Below, piece by piece: positions 28,800 to 37,533 of a stretch of DNA of 64,000 nucleotides. The notes beneath the pieces are model-generated. The model saw nothing but the letters and a program-made list of their open reading frames with translations. It ran no database searches and was not told where the DNA came from. The stretch is from Maioricimonas rarisocia. Lineage in GTDB: Bacteria > Planctomycetota > Planctomycetia > Planctomycetales > Planctomycetaceae. Made by a program: the position numbers and the translations under genes. Numbering within the stretch: position 1 is the first letter of the stretch; the number at the start of each line of letters is the position of its first letter. The stretch covers positions 372,001 to 436,000 of the forward strand of contig NZ_CP036275.1 of NCBI RefSeq assembly GCF_007747795.1, in the 5' to 3' direction.

Positions 28800-30233
28800 T
28801 CAGGTGAGGATATCCCGGACGACGTGTGCTTCCTCGACGCCGGTGAGGCGGAAGTCGAGTCCCTGGAAGCGGTAGCTGAACCTTCGATGATCGATGCCGA
28901 ACAGATGCAGCATCGTGGCGTGAAAGTCGCGAACATGCATCGGGTGTTCGACCGCGTTGTAGCCGAGTTCGTCGGTTCCGCCCCACGACGTGCCGCCGCG
29001 AACCGCTCCGCCGGAGAGGAGCATCGAGAAGCCTTTGATGTGGTGGTCGCGACCGCTTCCCTGCGCCATCGGGGTACGGCCGAATTCGCCTCCCCAGACG
29101 ATGAGGGTGTCGTCGTACAGGCCGCGCTGCTTGAGGTCGCGGATGAACGCCGCGGTCGCCTGATCGACTTCGTTCGCGGTGATCTCCATCGACCGCTTGA
29201 TGCCGCCGTGATGGTCCCACGCCCGATGGTAGAGCTGGACGAAACGGACTCCCTTTTCGAGCAGCCGTCGGGCCAGCAGGCAGTTGGACGCAAAGGTGCC
29301 GTCTCCCCCCTGTGTGCCGTAGGCGTCGAATGTCTCCTTTGATTCCGAGGAGAGATCCATCAGCTCGGGGACGCTGGTCTGCATGCGGAACGCCATTTCG
29401 TACTGCTGGATCCGCGTGGCGATCTCCGGATCGTCGACGACGTCGTCGAACTGGCGGTTGAGCTGATTGACGGTGTCGACCAGCCGGGACTGCTGCTGCA
29501 GCGAGACGCCTTCGGGGCGGTTCAGGTACAGAACGGGCGCCCCACTGGAGTGAAACTGCACCCCCTGGTAGCGGGAGGGAAGGAAGCCGCTGTGCCACTG
29601 CCGGGCCGCGATCGGCTGCGCCTGGCCACCCTTGCCGACCGATGTGAGCACCACATATCCGGGCAGATCGTCGCACTCCTGTCCCAGACCGTACAGCAGC
29701 CAGGACCCCATGCTGGGCCGCCCCGCCTGCGACGAGCCAGTATTGAACAGCGTATGCGCCGGGTCGTGGTTGATCTGGTCGGTGTGCATCGAGCGAATGA
29801 TGCAGAGGTCGTCGGCGACGGAACCGATCTGCGGGAACAGCGAACAGATCCGCTGGCCGCTCTCGCCGAAGCTCTGGAACTCGAACTGGGGCGCGAAGCA
29901 TTTCAGTTCGCGCCCCTGCAGCTGGGCGATCTGCTGCCCCTCCGTGAGCGATGACGGCATCGGCTCACCATGCATCTCACGCAACTTTGGCTTCTCGTCG
30001 AACGTCTCCAGATGCGACGGTCCGCCCGCCATGCACAGATGCACAATCCGTTTGACGCGGGGCGGATGATGCGGTGCCGGCAGAACCCCGGCGAACGGGT
30101 CCCGCGAGGGGGCGGCGTTGCCGTGGCGAGCCAGCAGCGACATCAACGCAACCGGGCCGATGCCGAGTGCGGAACGGCGGAGGAAGCTGCGACGGGTCTG
30201 CTCGAGAGCGGCTTGGTGCGGGGAAGGAAACAT
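28800..30233 (-). CDS. DUF1501 family protein, Tat-exported
   Basis: 477 aa. A twin-arginine signal (QTRRSFLRRSALGIG) precedes a sulfatase/alkaline-phosphatase-like fold: HLCMAGGPSHLETFD near the start, HGGIKRSMEI, then DDTLIVWGGEFGRTP and GRDHHIKGFSMLLSGG near the end, all hallmarks of DUF1501. These proteins are almost always encoded next to a PSD1 cytochrome protein in planctomycetes, as here (47 bp downstream). A hydrolytic role in the periplasm is suspected but unproven. Confidence 0.93.
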   Translation of the reverse strand: MFPSPHQAALEQTRRSFLRRSALGIGPVALMSLLARHGNAAPSRDPFAGVLPAPHHPPRVKRIVHLCMAGGPSHLETFDEKPKLREMHGEPMPSSLTEGQQIAQLQGRELKCFAPQFEFQSFGESGQRICSLFPQIGSVADDLCIIRSMHTDQINHDPAHTLFNTGSSQAGRPSMGSWLLYGLGQECDDLPGYVVLTSVGKGGQAQPIAARQWHSGFLPSRYQGVQFHSSGAPVLYLNRPEGVSLQQQSRLVDTVNQLNRQFDDVVDDPEIATRIQQYEMAFRMQTSVPELMDLSSESKETFDAYGTQGGDGTFASNCLLARRLLEKGVRFVQLYHRAWDHHGGIKRSMEITANEVDQATAAFIRDLKQRGLYDDTLIVWGGEFGRTPMAQGSGRDHHIKGFSMLLSGGAVRGGTSWGGTDELGYNAVEHPMHVRDFHATMLHLFGIDHRRFSYRFQGLDFRLTGVEEAHVVRDILT

Positions 30234-30280
30234 GTCGGTATCCGGAAGGTGTGTTGTTCTGTCAGGCCAGGCTGTGATGC

Positions 30281-33200
30281 TCAGTACCGCATGATCGTCT
30301 CATGCAGATTGAGCACGGCACGCGTCACCGCAGTCCAGGCAGCCGCTTCTGCCGCATCGATCGTTTCGCGTCGGGGCGCCAGGCCGGTTTCGAGGAGACT
30401 ATCGGCGGCTTTTGGTGAAGACCGGTAGTTGGCCAGGTTCTCGTCGAACAGATCCGTCAGCAGAGCGCGTTCAAAGTCGGAGGGAGCGCGGGCCAGGACC
30501 CGTCGGTACAGCCAATCCAGCCGATCCGCAGTCGTGTTCCCTCCCTCACGGATGACGTTCCCTGCGAGTACCCGGGCCGCTTCGACGTAGGTCGGGTCAT
30601 TGAGAAGGACCAGCGCCTGCAGCGGAGTATTGGAGCGGTCACGTCGGGCAGTGCATTCCTCGCGAGCCGGTGCATCGAAGGCGAGCAGGCTCGGATGCAG
30701 AAACGTACGCTGCCAGTGTGTGTACAGCCCGCGGCGATATTGATTGGCTCCCTTGTCGTGCTGGTAGGTTCGCTTGGGGAAGTTCAACTGCGCCCAGTAA
30801 CCGGCCGGCTGATACGGTTTCGCACTGCTGCCGCCGATGTCGTCGACGAGCAGCCCACTCACCGCCAGCGCGTTATCGCGAACCATCTCGGCGTCGAGTC
30901 GCCAGCGGGACTGCCGGGCGTACAGCCGGTTGAACGGATCACGGCTGCGCAATTCGTCGTTCGCATTTGACGACTGTTGCCACGTATTCGACAGCAGCAT
31001 CAGACGGACGATGTGTTTGACATCCCAGCCGCTGTCGATGAACTCGACCGCGAGCCAGTCCAGCAGCTCCGAGTGTGTCGGCCATTCTCCCTGCGATCCC
31101 AGATCATCGACCGTGCGGCAGAGCCCGTGTCCGAAAAACAGCATCCAGAGCCGGTTGACGAACGTGCGGGCCACCAGCGGGTTGTCGCGTGACGTCATCC
31201 AGAGGGCCAGGTCGAGCCGGTTCAGGCGTCCGTTTTTCTGCGAGGGCTGTGGCAGGAAATGCGGCACGGCCGGCTCGACGACCTCGCCGGAGTCATCCAT
31301 CCAGTTGCCCCGCGGCAGAACGCGAATCATGCGTGGTTCGGTCGCTTTCGTGGCCAGCGTGGTCACGATCGACTTCTCCAGCCGGTCTTTCGCGGATTCG
31401 AGCCGACCGAGCCGCTCGCGGACATCGGCCAGCAGCGGCGTCTGCGCGCGGAAGGCGTTGTCGAGCTGCTTCCGCTGATCGTCGGTCCGTTTCTCCGCCG
31501 GCGTCTGCAGGAGTACCATCACTTCGGGGGAGGCGAACTCGTTTCCTGTGCCTGCGCCCGGTGTCGACGCGGCGTGCAGCCGGAATCGACCGACATTGTG
31601 ACCGTTGCCGTGATTCTGCCGGATCCGGACCTCGATTGTCTTGGGCCCTTCCCCGGAAAGGGCGACGGGATCTTTCGCCACCAGGACGAGGTGGTGACTC
31701 TGGCCGGTCTGCGGCAGGATGGCCCAGCCGTTGCGATGACCGTTGATGATGTGTTCGGGGGAATGGTTGTTCTGACTGTGTGTCGCCGTCGCCGACTCCC
31801 ACGGGACCGATTCTTCGGCGACAACCGCTTCGACGACGTGAATGACCAGGTTGCCGTTGCTGGCGCGTCCGGGGCCTTTGGCCGGCAGCGACTTGTCCGG
31901 CAGCAGTTCCAGGCGGAGTCCTGCAATGGCCGGGAGGTCGATGTTTGCGTGAAGCGTGTACACGTCCTTATCGGGGTTCCTGCCGCTGGCGAGCACGGAG
32001 CCGTCCTCCTGCACGGTCAGTTTCGCGCCGCCTTCGGAAGCCGCTTCGGTGACCTGCAGCGGCTGCCAGAGTTCCGCCTGACGAAGAACCTCCTGCTGCC
32101 ACGACTCGAACGCCGCGGTCAGTTCCGGCGAAGTCCGTTCGTACTCGCTGCGTGCCGCGGCGATTTCGCGGGTCAGTTGCTGCAACTGCGCGGCCTGTTC
32201 TTCGGTAGGAACAGGGAGCTGCTCGATATGGTTGGCCCCGCGAACGATGCCGAGTTCCCGGATATCCGCGAAGAAGGCTGCGAAGCTGTAGAAGTCCTTT
32301 GCCGTAAACGGATCGAACTTGTGGTCGTGACACTCGGCACACCCGAACGTCATGCCGAGCCAGACCGAGCCGGTCGTCCGCACGCGATCGGCCGAGTACT
32401 TGGCGAGGTACTCCTTCGGTTGTACACCACCTTCGCCCGACGCTCTGTTGAGACGGTTATAGGTCGAGGCGACCTTCTGTGAGAGCGTGGCGTCGGGAAG
32501 CAGGTCGCCGGCGAGCTGTTCAATGGTGAACTCGTCGAACGGCTTGTTCTCGTTGAAGGCCCGAATCACATAGTCGCGATAGGGAGAAACGCTGCGGACC
32601 TGGTCGCCGTGGTATCCGAGCGTATCGGCATAGCGGACCAGATCGAGCCAGTAGATCGCCATTCGCTCGCCGTAGTGCGGGGAGGCGAGCCGTTCCTCGA
32701 CGAGCTGTTCCCATGTCTTGCGGGATGGGGTCTCCCGGAACGATTCGACCAGGGCCGGGTCGGGTGGGAGACCCGTCAGGTCGAAAGAGAGTCGCCGGAC
32801 GAGCGTCCGCGGGTCAGCCGGTGGGGATGGCGCGAGCCCTTCCTCTTCGAGGCCTTGCAGAATAAACGCATCGACCGGAGTGCGGACCCATTCCCTGTTG
32901 GCAACGTCCGGGACCTCCGGCCGGCTCAGCGGGACCAGCGACCAGTGCTCCTGGTACTCCGCTCCCTGTTCAATCCAGCGGGTGAGGAGCTGCTTCTCGT
33001 CTTCGCTGAGAGGCTTCGCATGGTCGGGAGGGGGCATGCGGTCGTCGCCGTCGCTGGTGATGCGGGCGACCACTTCGCTTGCATCGAGATCACCCGGTGC
33101 GATCGCGTGGTAGCCGCCGCGGTCTTTGAGGGCGGCTTCCCTCACATCGAGACGCAGGTCGGCTTCCCGAGTGGCCGCGTCCGGTCCGTGACAGGCGAAA

Positions 33201-33310
33201 CACCGGTCGGACAGGATCGGGCGGATGTCGCGGTTGAACTCGATCGAGTCGGCGGCAGCAGCCGGGCCGGCCAGAACGGCCAGTACGAGCGTCAGGAGAA
33301 GTCGAGTCAT
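30281..33310 (-). CDS. PSCyt1-PSCyt2(DUF1549)-PSD1(DUF1553) protein
   Basis: About 1009 aa. The start at 33310 gives a Sec signal (TRLLLTLVLAVLAGPAAAA). The N-terminal planctomycete cytochrome C domain has C37-F-A-C40-H41; a second CxxCH lies in CAECHDHKFDPFTAKD within the DUF1549 part. A central LamG/beta-sandwich-like insertion (about 420-600) follows, then the DUF1553 part (RTFVNRLWMLFFGHGL, RDPFNRLYARQSRWRLDAEMVRDNALAVSG, NTPLQALVLLNDPTYVEAARVLA). Likely a periplasmic multi-domain dioxygenase or electron-transfer protein acting with DUF1501; the reaction is unknown. Part of the minus-strand run 36604-28800. Confidence 0.94.
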   Translation of the reverse strand: MTRLLLTLVLAVLAGPAAAADSIEFNRDIRPILSDRCFACHGPDAATREADLRLDVREAALKDRGGYHAIAPGDLDASEVVARITSDGDDRMPPPDHAKPLSEDEKQLLTRWIEQGAEYQEHWSLVPLSRPEVPDVANREWVRTPVDAFILQGLEEEGLAPSPPADPRTLVRRLSFDLTGLPPDPALVESFRETPSRKTWEQLVEERLASPHYGERMAIYWLDLVRYADTLGYHGDQVRSVSPYRDYVIRAFNENKPFDEFTIEQLAGDLLPDATLSQKVASTYNRLNRASGEGGVQPKEYLAKYSADRVRTTGSVWLGMTFGCAECHDHKFDPFTAKDFYSFAAFFADIRELGIVRGANHIEQLPVPTEEQAAQLQQLTREIAAARSEYERTSPELTAAFESWQQEVLRQAELWQPLQVTEAASEGGAKLTVQEDGSVLASGRNPDKDVYTLHANIDLPAIAGLRLELLPDKSLPAKGPGRASNGNLVIHVVEAVVAEESVPWESATATHSQNNHSPEHIINGHRNGWAILPQTGQSHHLVLVAKDPVALSGEGPKTIEVRIRQNHGNGHNVGRFRLHAASTPGAGTGNEFASPEVMVLLQTPAEKRTDDQRKQLDNAFRAQTPLLADVRERLGRLESAKDRLEKSIVTTLATKATEPRMIRVLPRGNWMDDSGEVVEPAVPHFLPQPSQKNGRLNRLDLALWMTSRDNPLVARTFVNRLWMLFFGHGLCRTVDDLGSQGEWPTHSELLDWLAVEFIDSGWDVKHIVRLMLLSNTWQQSSNANDELRSRDPFNRLYARQSRWRLDAEMVRDNALAVSGLLVDDIGGSSAKPYQPAGYWAQLNFPKRTYQHDKGANQYRRGLYTHWQRTFLHPSLLAFDAPAREECTARRDRSNTPLQALVLLNDPTYVEAARVLAGNVIREGGNTTADRLDWLYRRVLARAPSDFERALLTDLFDENLANYRSSPKAADSLLETGLAPRRETIDAAEAAAWTAVTRAVLNLHETIMRY

Positions 33311-33454
33311 TGTCACGCCGTGGGAAGGAAAGGTGAAGGCACTGGACGGCAGGAACCTGATTCTAACCGGCCGGACGGCGGTCGACACAAGGGAGGCAGG
33401 CGTGGGCGAGGACCGCAGGTGACGGCGGTGCCGCCTCGTGCGACCTCGGAGGGA

Positions 33455-34444
33455 TCAGTCTGCGGAGACCGTCGTGGCAGCGGCCGGCTCGTCAAGCGTG
33501 GCCACCAGGCCGATGACCGCCCAGCAGGTCCCCCAGTAGGTGGCGGTTTCAGCCGGCCTGGTCTTCTTCTTCTCTTTCGTGTTGCGGACCGTCCAGCTGC
33601 CGTCGTCGTTCTGCGTTGTGGTAAGGAAGTCCACGGCCCGCCGGATCGAATCGTGATCGGACGGCACGCCCGCTTCGCTGAGGGCGTACAGAGCCATCCC
33701 GGTCCCGAGTGCGTCGCTGTCGTCTTCGACCCGCCAGCCCCAGCCGCCGTCCTCACGCTGGTGCTTCTGCAGCCGCTCCGTCCAGCGTGCGATGACATCG
33801 GCATCACGGGACTGGACGGCGATCAGCAGCCTCAGTGCGTGCCATTCCGTGCTCTCCGCCTGTTCCACGCTGGTGACCGTCTCCAGCGCTTGGGAGCGCA
33901 GCGCCTCGTCGTCGGCATCCCCGGTCGTTCCCAGAGCAAGCACGTTCCACATGGTGGAGACGTGCGCGGTCTCATCGGCCGGACGCTTCTGCATCGGAAG
34001 CTGTCCCCCCGCGGGCCAGGTGCCGTCTTCTTTCTGAGTTTGGCGGATGAGGGCGACGAAGCCGTCCAGCGGGCGATCCGACTGGTCGCGCTCGGCCCAG
34101 AGGATGTGGCTGAGCGCCTCGGTGTTGCGCGAACCGACGAGGTCATCCCCTTCATCCCGTTCGGACAGGAGTGCCTCGCGGGACCAGGTTCGCCACCCCG
34201 ACAGTTCTCCGGCGTCGACCTCGAAGCCGTGCTGTTTCGCGTCGAGCAGCGCCCACGTCATCAGGGAGACGCGATGGCAGGAGACGCAGTCCTTCTCTTC
34301 GATCCATTCGACCCCTTTTGCGGCGACATAGGGGATGGCTTTGCTGACGGTCTCGTGGAGGGCGGCCTGATCGGCAGCAGCCTGCGTCGCGGACAGGAGC
34401 AGGAGAACTCCCGGCAGAATGGTGATGGCTGGGCAGGTGCGCAT
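33455..34444 (-). CDS. Secreted prenyltransferase/squalene-cyclase-repeat protein with CxxCH motif
   Basis: 329 aa. Signal peptide (about 1-24), then C53-V-S-C56-H57, a c-type haem motif, then QW-type helical repeats of the terpenoid-cyclase alpha-alpha toroid (QKEDGTWPAGGQ, QREDGGWGWR, QNDDGSWTV). The usual DxDD/DxxDD cyclase motifs are not apparent, so it is more likely a binding or redox protein than a cyclase. It sits between a sulfatase and a PSD1 gene on the same strand (gaps 117 and 144 bp), implying co-expression with that cassette. Confidence 0.8.
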   Translation of the reverse strand: MRTCPAITILPGVLLLLSATQAAADQAALHETVSKAIPYVAAKGVEWIEEKDCVSCHRVSLMTWALLDAKQHGFEVDAGELSGWRTWSREALLSERDEGDDLVGSRNTEALSHILWAERDQSDRPLDGFVALIRQTQKEDGTWPAGGQLPMQKRPADETAHVSTMWNVLALGTTGDADDEALRSQALETVTSVEQAESTEWHALRLLIAVQSRDADVIARWTERLQKHQREDGGWGWRVEDDSDALGTGMALYALSEAGVPSDHDSIRRAVDFLTTTQNDDGSWTVRNTKEKKKTRPAETATYWGTCWAVIGLVATLDEPAAATTVSAD

Positions 34445-34561
34445 GGGGAACCCTCAGGTTCAGGAGGCAGGTGCAGTGAGAGTGTTGGACCCGCTCCTTC
34501 CATTCTATCGCAGCAACGGTCGCTGATGGAAATGGTGCCGGGGAATCGTCGTGGACCGGGC

Positions 34562-36604
34562 TCAGCGGGAGGCACGCACAATCTCACCCTCACAGGAGAA
34601 GTCGTCGAACGTCACGTGTCCCCAGCCGCCGGTGCTGCGGTCGACGATCCGCAGTCGGACACGCTGCCCTCCGTATTCCGCGACGTCCCACTCGACCCGC
34701 CGCAGTGCCGGGCCGTTCTGACCGTGGGCTTTCATCAATTCTTCACCCTGCTCGTTGCTGAGGGCGACATACGTCTGTTGGCCGGAGCCACCGCCGACCA
34801 GAAAGCGGATCGTGTCCCCTTTGAGAACGAACAGCGGCGATTCGATCACGCCGGTGAAGCGATCATCTCCCTGTGCCCGATCGGCCCGGTGGCCGGTGAA
34901 CAGGAAGTACTCACCCTGCTTGTTGAACGGTTGCTGGCGGTGATTGGGGAGGGCATCCCGGTCGGTGACAGGCTGGCCAAACTCGCCTTTCACAACGGTC
35001 CAGTCACCCAGTTCTCCTTCCTCAAAGGTGAACCGCAGGTTGCCGGCCGGTTTCGCATTGTCGTAACGCACGGGAGTGGCCGGGGGTTTCTGCTGTTGCC
35101 GGCCTGTCCACATGTCGGGGCGTTCCGGTCCGTCATCAAAGAAGCGGGCACCGGTGCCGATCCGGTTGTAGTCGCCCAGTTCGTTGCTGGCCCGTTCAAT
35201 CAGGCTCTGCAGCCGCGTGACGACCTCCGGGTGCTCCGCTGCCACATTGCGGGCCTCGCCTGCGTCGTTCTCGAGGTCGTACAGCGCCAGTTCTTCGACC
35301 CGGCTGCCGTGGAATCGTCCGCTCCAGCCGGTCCAGGGGGGATGCTCCGGCCGGGGGAGGACGAGCTTCCAGCGGCCGCTCCGCACCGCTTCAAGTGCCG
35401 TGTAGCGATAGTACAGCAGGCCGGTTTCATCGTGGGGGCTTACGGCATCGGGCCGATCGAGCAGCAGCGGCGTGATGTCATGTCCGTCGAGCGTGCGGTC
35501 CTGGGGAAGCCTGGCATCGGCCAGTGAGGCGAACGTGGGAAGCAGGTCGATCGTGGCGGCAATCTCGTCGCAGGTCGTTCCCGCCGGGATCGTGCCCGGC
35601 CACCAGGCGGCACACGGCACGCGAAGTCCCCCTTCCCACGTGAGCATCTTGTAGCCCTTGAGGGGGGCTGCCGTGCCGGAGTGCTCGCGGGGGATGAGCG
35701 GCTTCCCGTCGGGATCGTTCCCACGCGTTGTTTCGAGCCACGGCCCGTTGTCTGACGTGAAGATCACGAGCGTTCGCGAATCGAGCTCGAGTTGACGCAG
35801 CGTGTCGAGAATCTGACCGGTCGACCAGTCGATCTCTTCGATGGCGTCGGCGTAGGGGCCATGTTCGCTGCGACCGCGGAACTGGTCGCCGGCACCGAGA
35901 GGGATGTGGGGCATGTTGTGGGCGAGATACAGGAAGAACGGCCGGTCGCGATGTCGCTTGATGAAATCGATCGCTTCTCGGGTGTAGTCGCCGGTGATCG
36001 AGTCCCAGCTCTCGATCGCATCGTCGACAACCGAATCGTTGCGAAGCAGCTGGCTGCGAAACTTCGTGTCGTCCACGTAGACGGTGAAGCCGTTGAACAG
36101 AGGTGTGCCGAAGAACTCATCAAACCCCTGGCCGTTCGGCATCGTCTCGGGATCCCAGCCGTCTCCCTGTCGCTGTCCCAAATGCCATTTTCCGAGGCAG
36201 CCGGTGGCGTAGTCTCTCTGTTTGAGCACTTCCGCGATGGTGACCTCCTGCGGGTGCAGGATCGTGTGCTGGTTCTTGCGGTTGCCCGGTTCGCCGACGC
36301 GGATCGGATAGCAGCCGGTCATCAGTGCCGCCCGGCTCGGTCCGCAGACGGCCTGTGCGTAAAAGCTGGTCAGCCGCATCCCTTCGCGGGCCATGCGATC
36401 GATGTGCGGCGTGCGGATCGTTTCGCTGCCGAAGCAGCCCAGATCCTGATAGCCCTGATCGTCCGTGAAGATGATGATGAAGTTCGGCGGCGGGTCTTGC
36501 GCAGGCAGCGTCGACGAAGTCAGAAGGAACAGGATCGCGACCAGAGACGTAATGAACGCCCGGAGGACGCGGGCTCCCCTGGGATGTTGTCCTGGCTTCG
36601 GCAT
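34562..36604 (-). CDS. Secreted sulfatase with C-terminal beta-sandwich module
   Basis: About 680 aa. The start at 36604 (AGAGGA upstream) gives a hydrophobic signal (about 14-36); the frame stays open further upstream but reads as non-coding. Metal-binding D48/D49 (FTDDQGYQDLGCFG), formylglycine motif C87-G-P-S-R91, later FTSDNGPW. The last ~165 residues (FTFEEGELGDWTVVKGEFG..., FLVGGGSGQQTYVAL, WGHVTFDDF) are a jelly-roll domain like those in GH32-type levanase proteins, probably binding glycan. First gene of the four-gene minus-strand cassette and divergent from the CDF transporter. Confidence 0.92.
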   Translation of the reverse strand: MPKPGQHPRGARVLRAFITSLVAILFLLTSSTLPAQDPPPNFIIIFTDDQGYQDLGCFGSETIRTPHIDRMAREGMRLTSFYAQAVCGPSRAALMTGCYPIRVGEPGNRKNQHTILHPQEVTIAEVLKQRDYATGCLGKWHLGQRQGDGWDPETMPNGQGFDEFFGTPLFNGFTVYVDDTKFRSQLLRNDSVVDDAIESWDSITGDYTREAIDFIKRHRDRPFFLYLAHNMPHIPLGAGDQFRGRSEHGPYADAIEEIDWSTGQILDTLRQLELDSRTLVIFTSDNGPWLETTRGNDPDGKPLIPREHSGTAAPLKGYKMLTWEGGLRVPCAAWWPGTIPAGTTCDEIAATIDLLPTFASLADARLPQDRTLDGHDITPLLLDRPDAVSPHDETGLLYYRYTALEAVRSGRWKLVLPRPEHPPWTGWSGRFHGSRVEELALYDLENDAGEARNVAAEHPEVVTRLQSLIERASNELGDYNRIGTGARFFDDGPERPDMWTGRQQQKPPATPVRYDNAKPAGNLRFTFEEGELGDWTVVKGEFGQPVTDRDALPNHRQQPFNKQGEYFLFTGHRADRAQGDDRFTGVIESPLFVLKGDTIRFLVGGGSGQQTYVALSNEQGEELMKAHGQNGPALRRVEWDVAEYGGQRVRLRIVDRSTGGWGHVTFDDFSCEGEIVRASR

Positions 36605-36718
36605 CGTGGAATCCTCTGGCGGAGACCACCGGTCGGCACCGGCATTTGTGAGCGGGAGATCTGCGTCGACTATCCTAACAGTGGTTGCCGTGCTGCTGGA
36701 AACGAAGCGGGATATCTG

Positions 36719-37408
36719 ATGGGGCCTCGTATGACTGAGAACACGGAACATTCGGCACCGGACCGGTCCGAAACTGCCACGCCGGATCGTCCTCGACTCC
36801 TTCGCCGCGGAATGTGGCTGAACGGAATCCTCATCGTCTGGAACATTGTCGAGGGAATCATCGGCGTGACGGCCGGTCTGCTGGCCGGTTCGGTCGCCCT
36901 GCTGGGGTTCAGCATCGATTCGGGGATTGAGGTACTCAGTGCGGCTTTTGTCTGGTGGCGACTGCGGGCCGAGCTGCATGGCGAAACGGGGGACTCCGCC
37001 GAAGAACTCGAGGAACGAACCGAGCGGATCGCCGGCGGACTGCTGCTTCTGCTGGCCACGTACCTCGTCATCGATGCCGGCCGGCGCCTGCTGGGGGCCG
37101 GGCCGGAAGCGGGAGAGAGTACGATCGGCATCGTGCTGACGGCCCTGTCGCTGGTTGTGATGCCGGTGCTTGGCTGGCTGAAACTGCGGACGGCAAAGGA
37201 GCTCGGAAGCGGCGCGCTGCGGGCGGACGCGTTCGAGACGATCACCTGTGCCTGGTTATCGCTGACGACGCTGATCGGACTGAGTCTGAACGCCATACTC
37301 GGCTGGAGTGGAGCCGACCCGGTCGCCGCGATGGTCATCGTGCCGCTCATCGTGCGCGAAGGACTCGAGGCACTCCGCGGCGAGGACGAAGATCAGGACG
37401 GCGACTGA
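36719..37408 (+). CDS. CDF-type cation transporter (short form)
   Basis: About 229 aa with 5-6 predicted transmembrane helices. [27 protein letters not shown] is the cation diffusion facilitator TM1-TM2 signature with the metal-site Asp, and a second polar site is seen in [16 protein letters not shown]. The cytoplasmic C-terminal domain of full CDF proteins is absent, as in other small cation transporters. Probably exports Zn, Co or similar divalent cations in exchange for protons. An alternative start lies at 36731. Confidence 0.85.
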   Translation: MGPRMTENTEHSAPDRSETATPDRPRLLRRGMWLNGILIVWNIVEGIIGVTAGLLAGSVALLGFSIDSGIEVLSAAFVWWRLRAELHGETGDSAEELEERTERIAGGLLLLLATYLVIDAGRRLLGAGPEAGESTIGIVLTALSLVVMPVLGWLKLRTAKELGSGALRADAFETITCAWLSLTTLIGLSLNAILGWSGADPVAAMVIVPLIVREGLEALRGEDEDQDGD

Positions 37409-37533
37409 TCGGGAGGTGCGCGGGGCCGGACGGCTTTGGCTATACTGCCGGCGCCTCAGCGGGTCGCCGTGGACCACGCCGACATGACGATCCGTCCCGC
37501 CTGAACAAACTCTTCCCTGGAGTCGCGCCCCCG

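Noticed and set aside
32609-35527. Nearly 1000-codon plus-strand frame crossing the PSD1, toroid and sulfatase genes
   Set aside because: It spans three well-supported minus-strand genes and their gaps; no motif, signal or start supports it.
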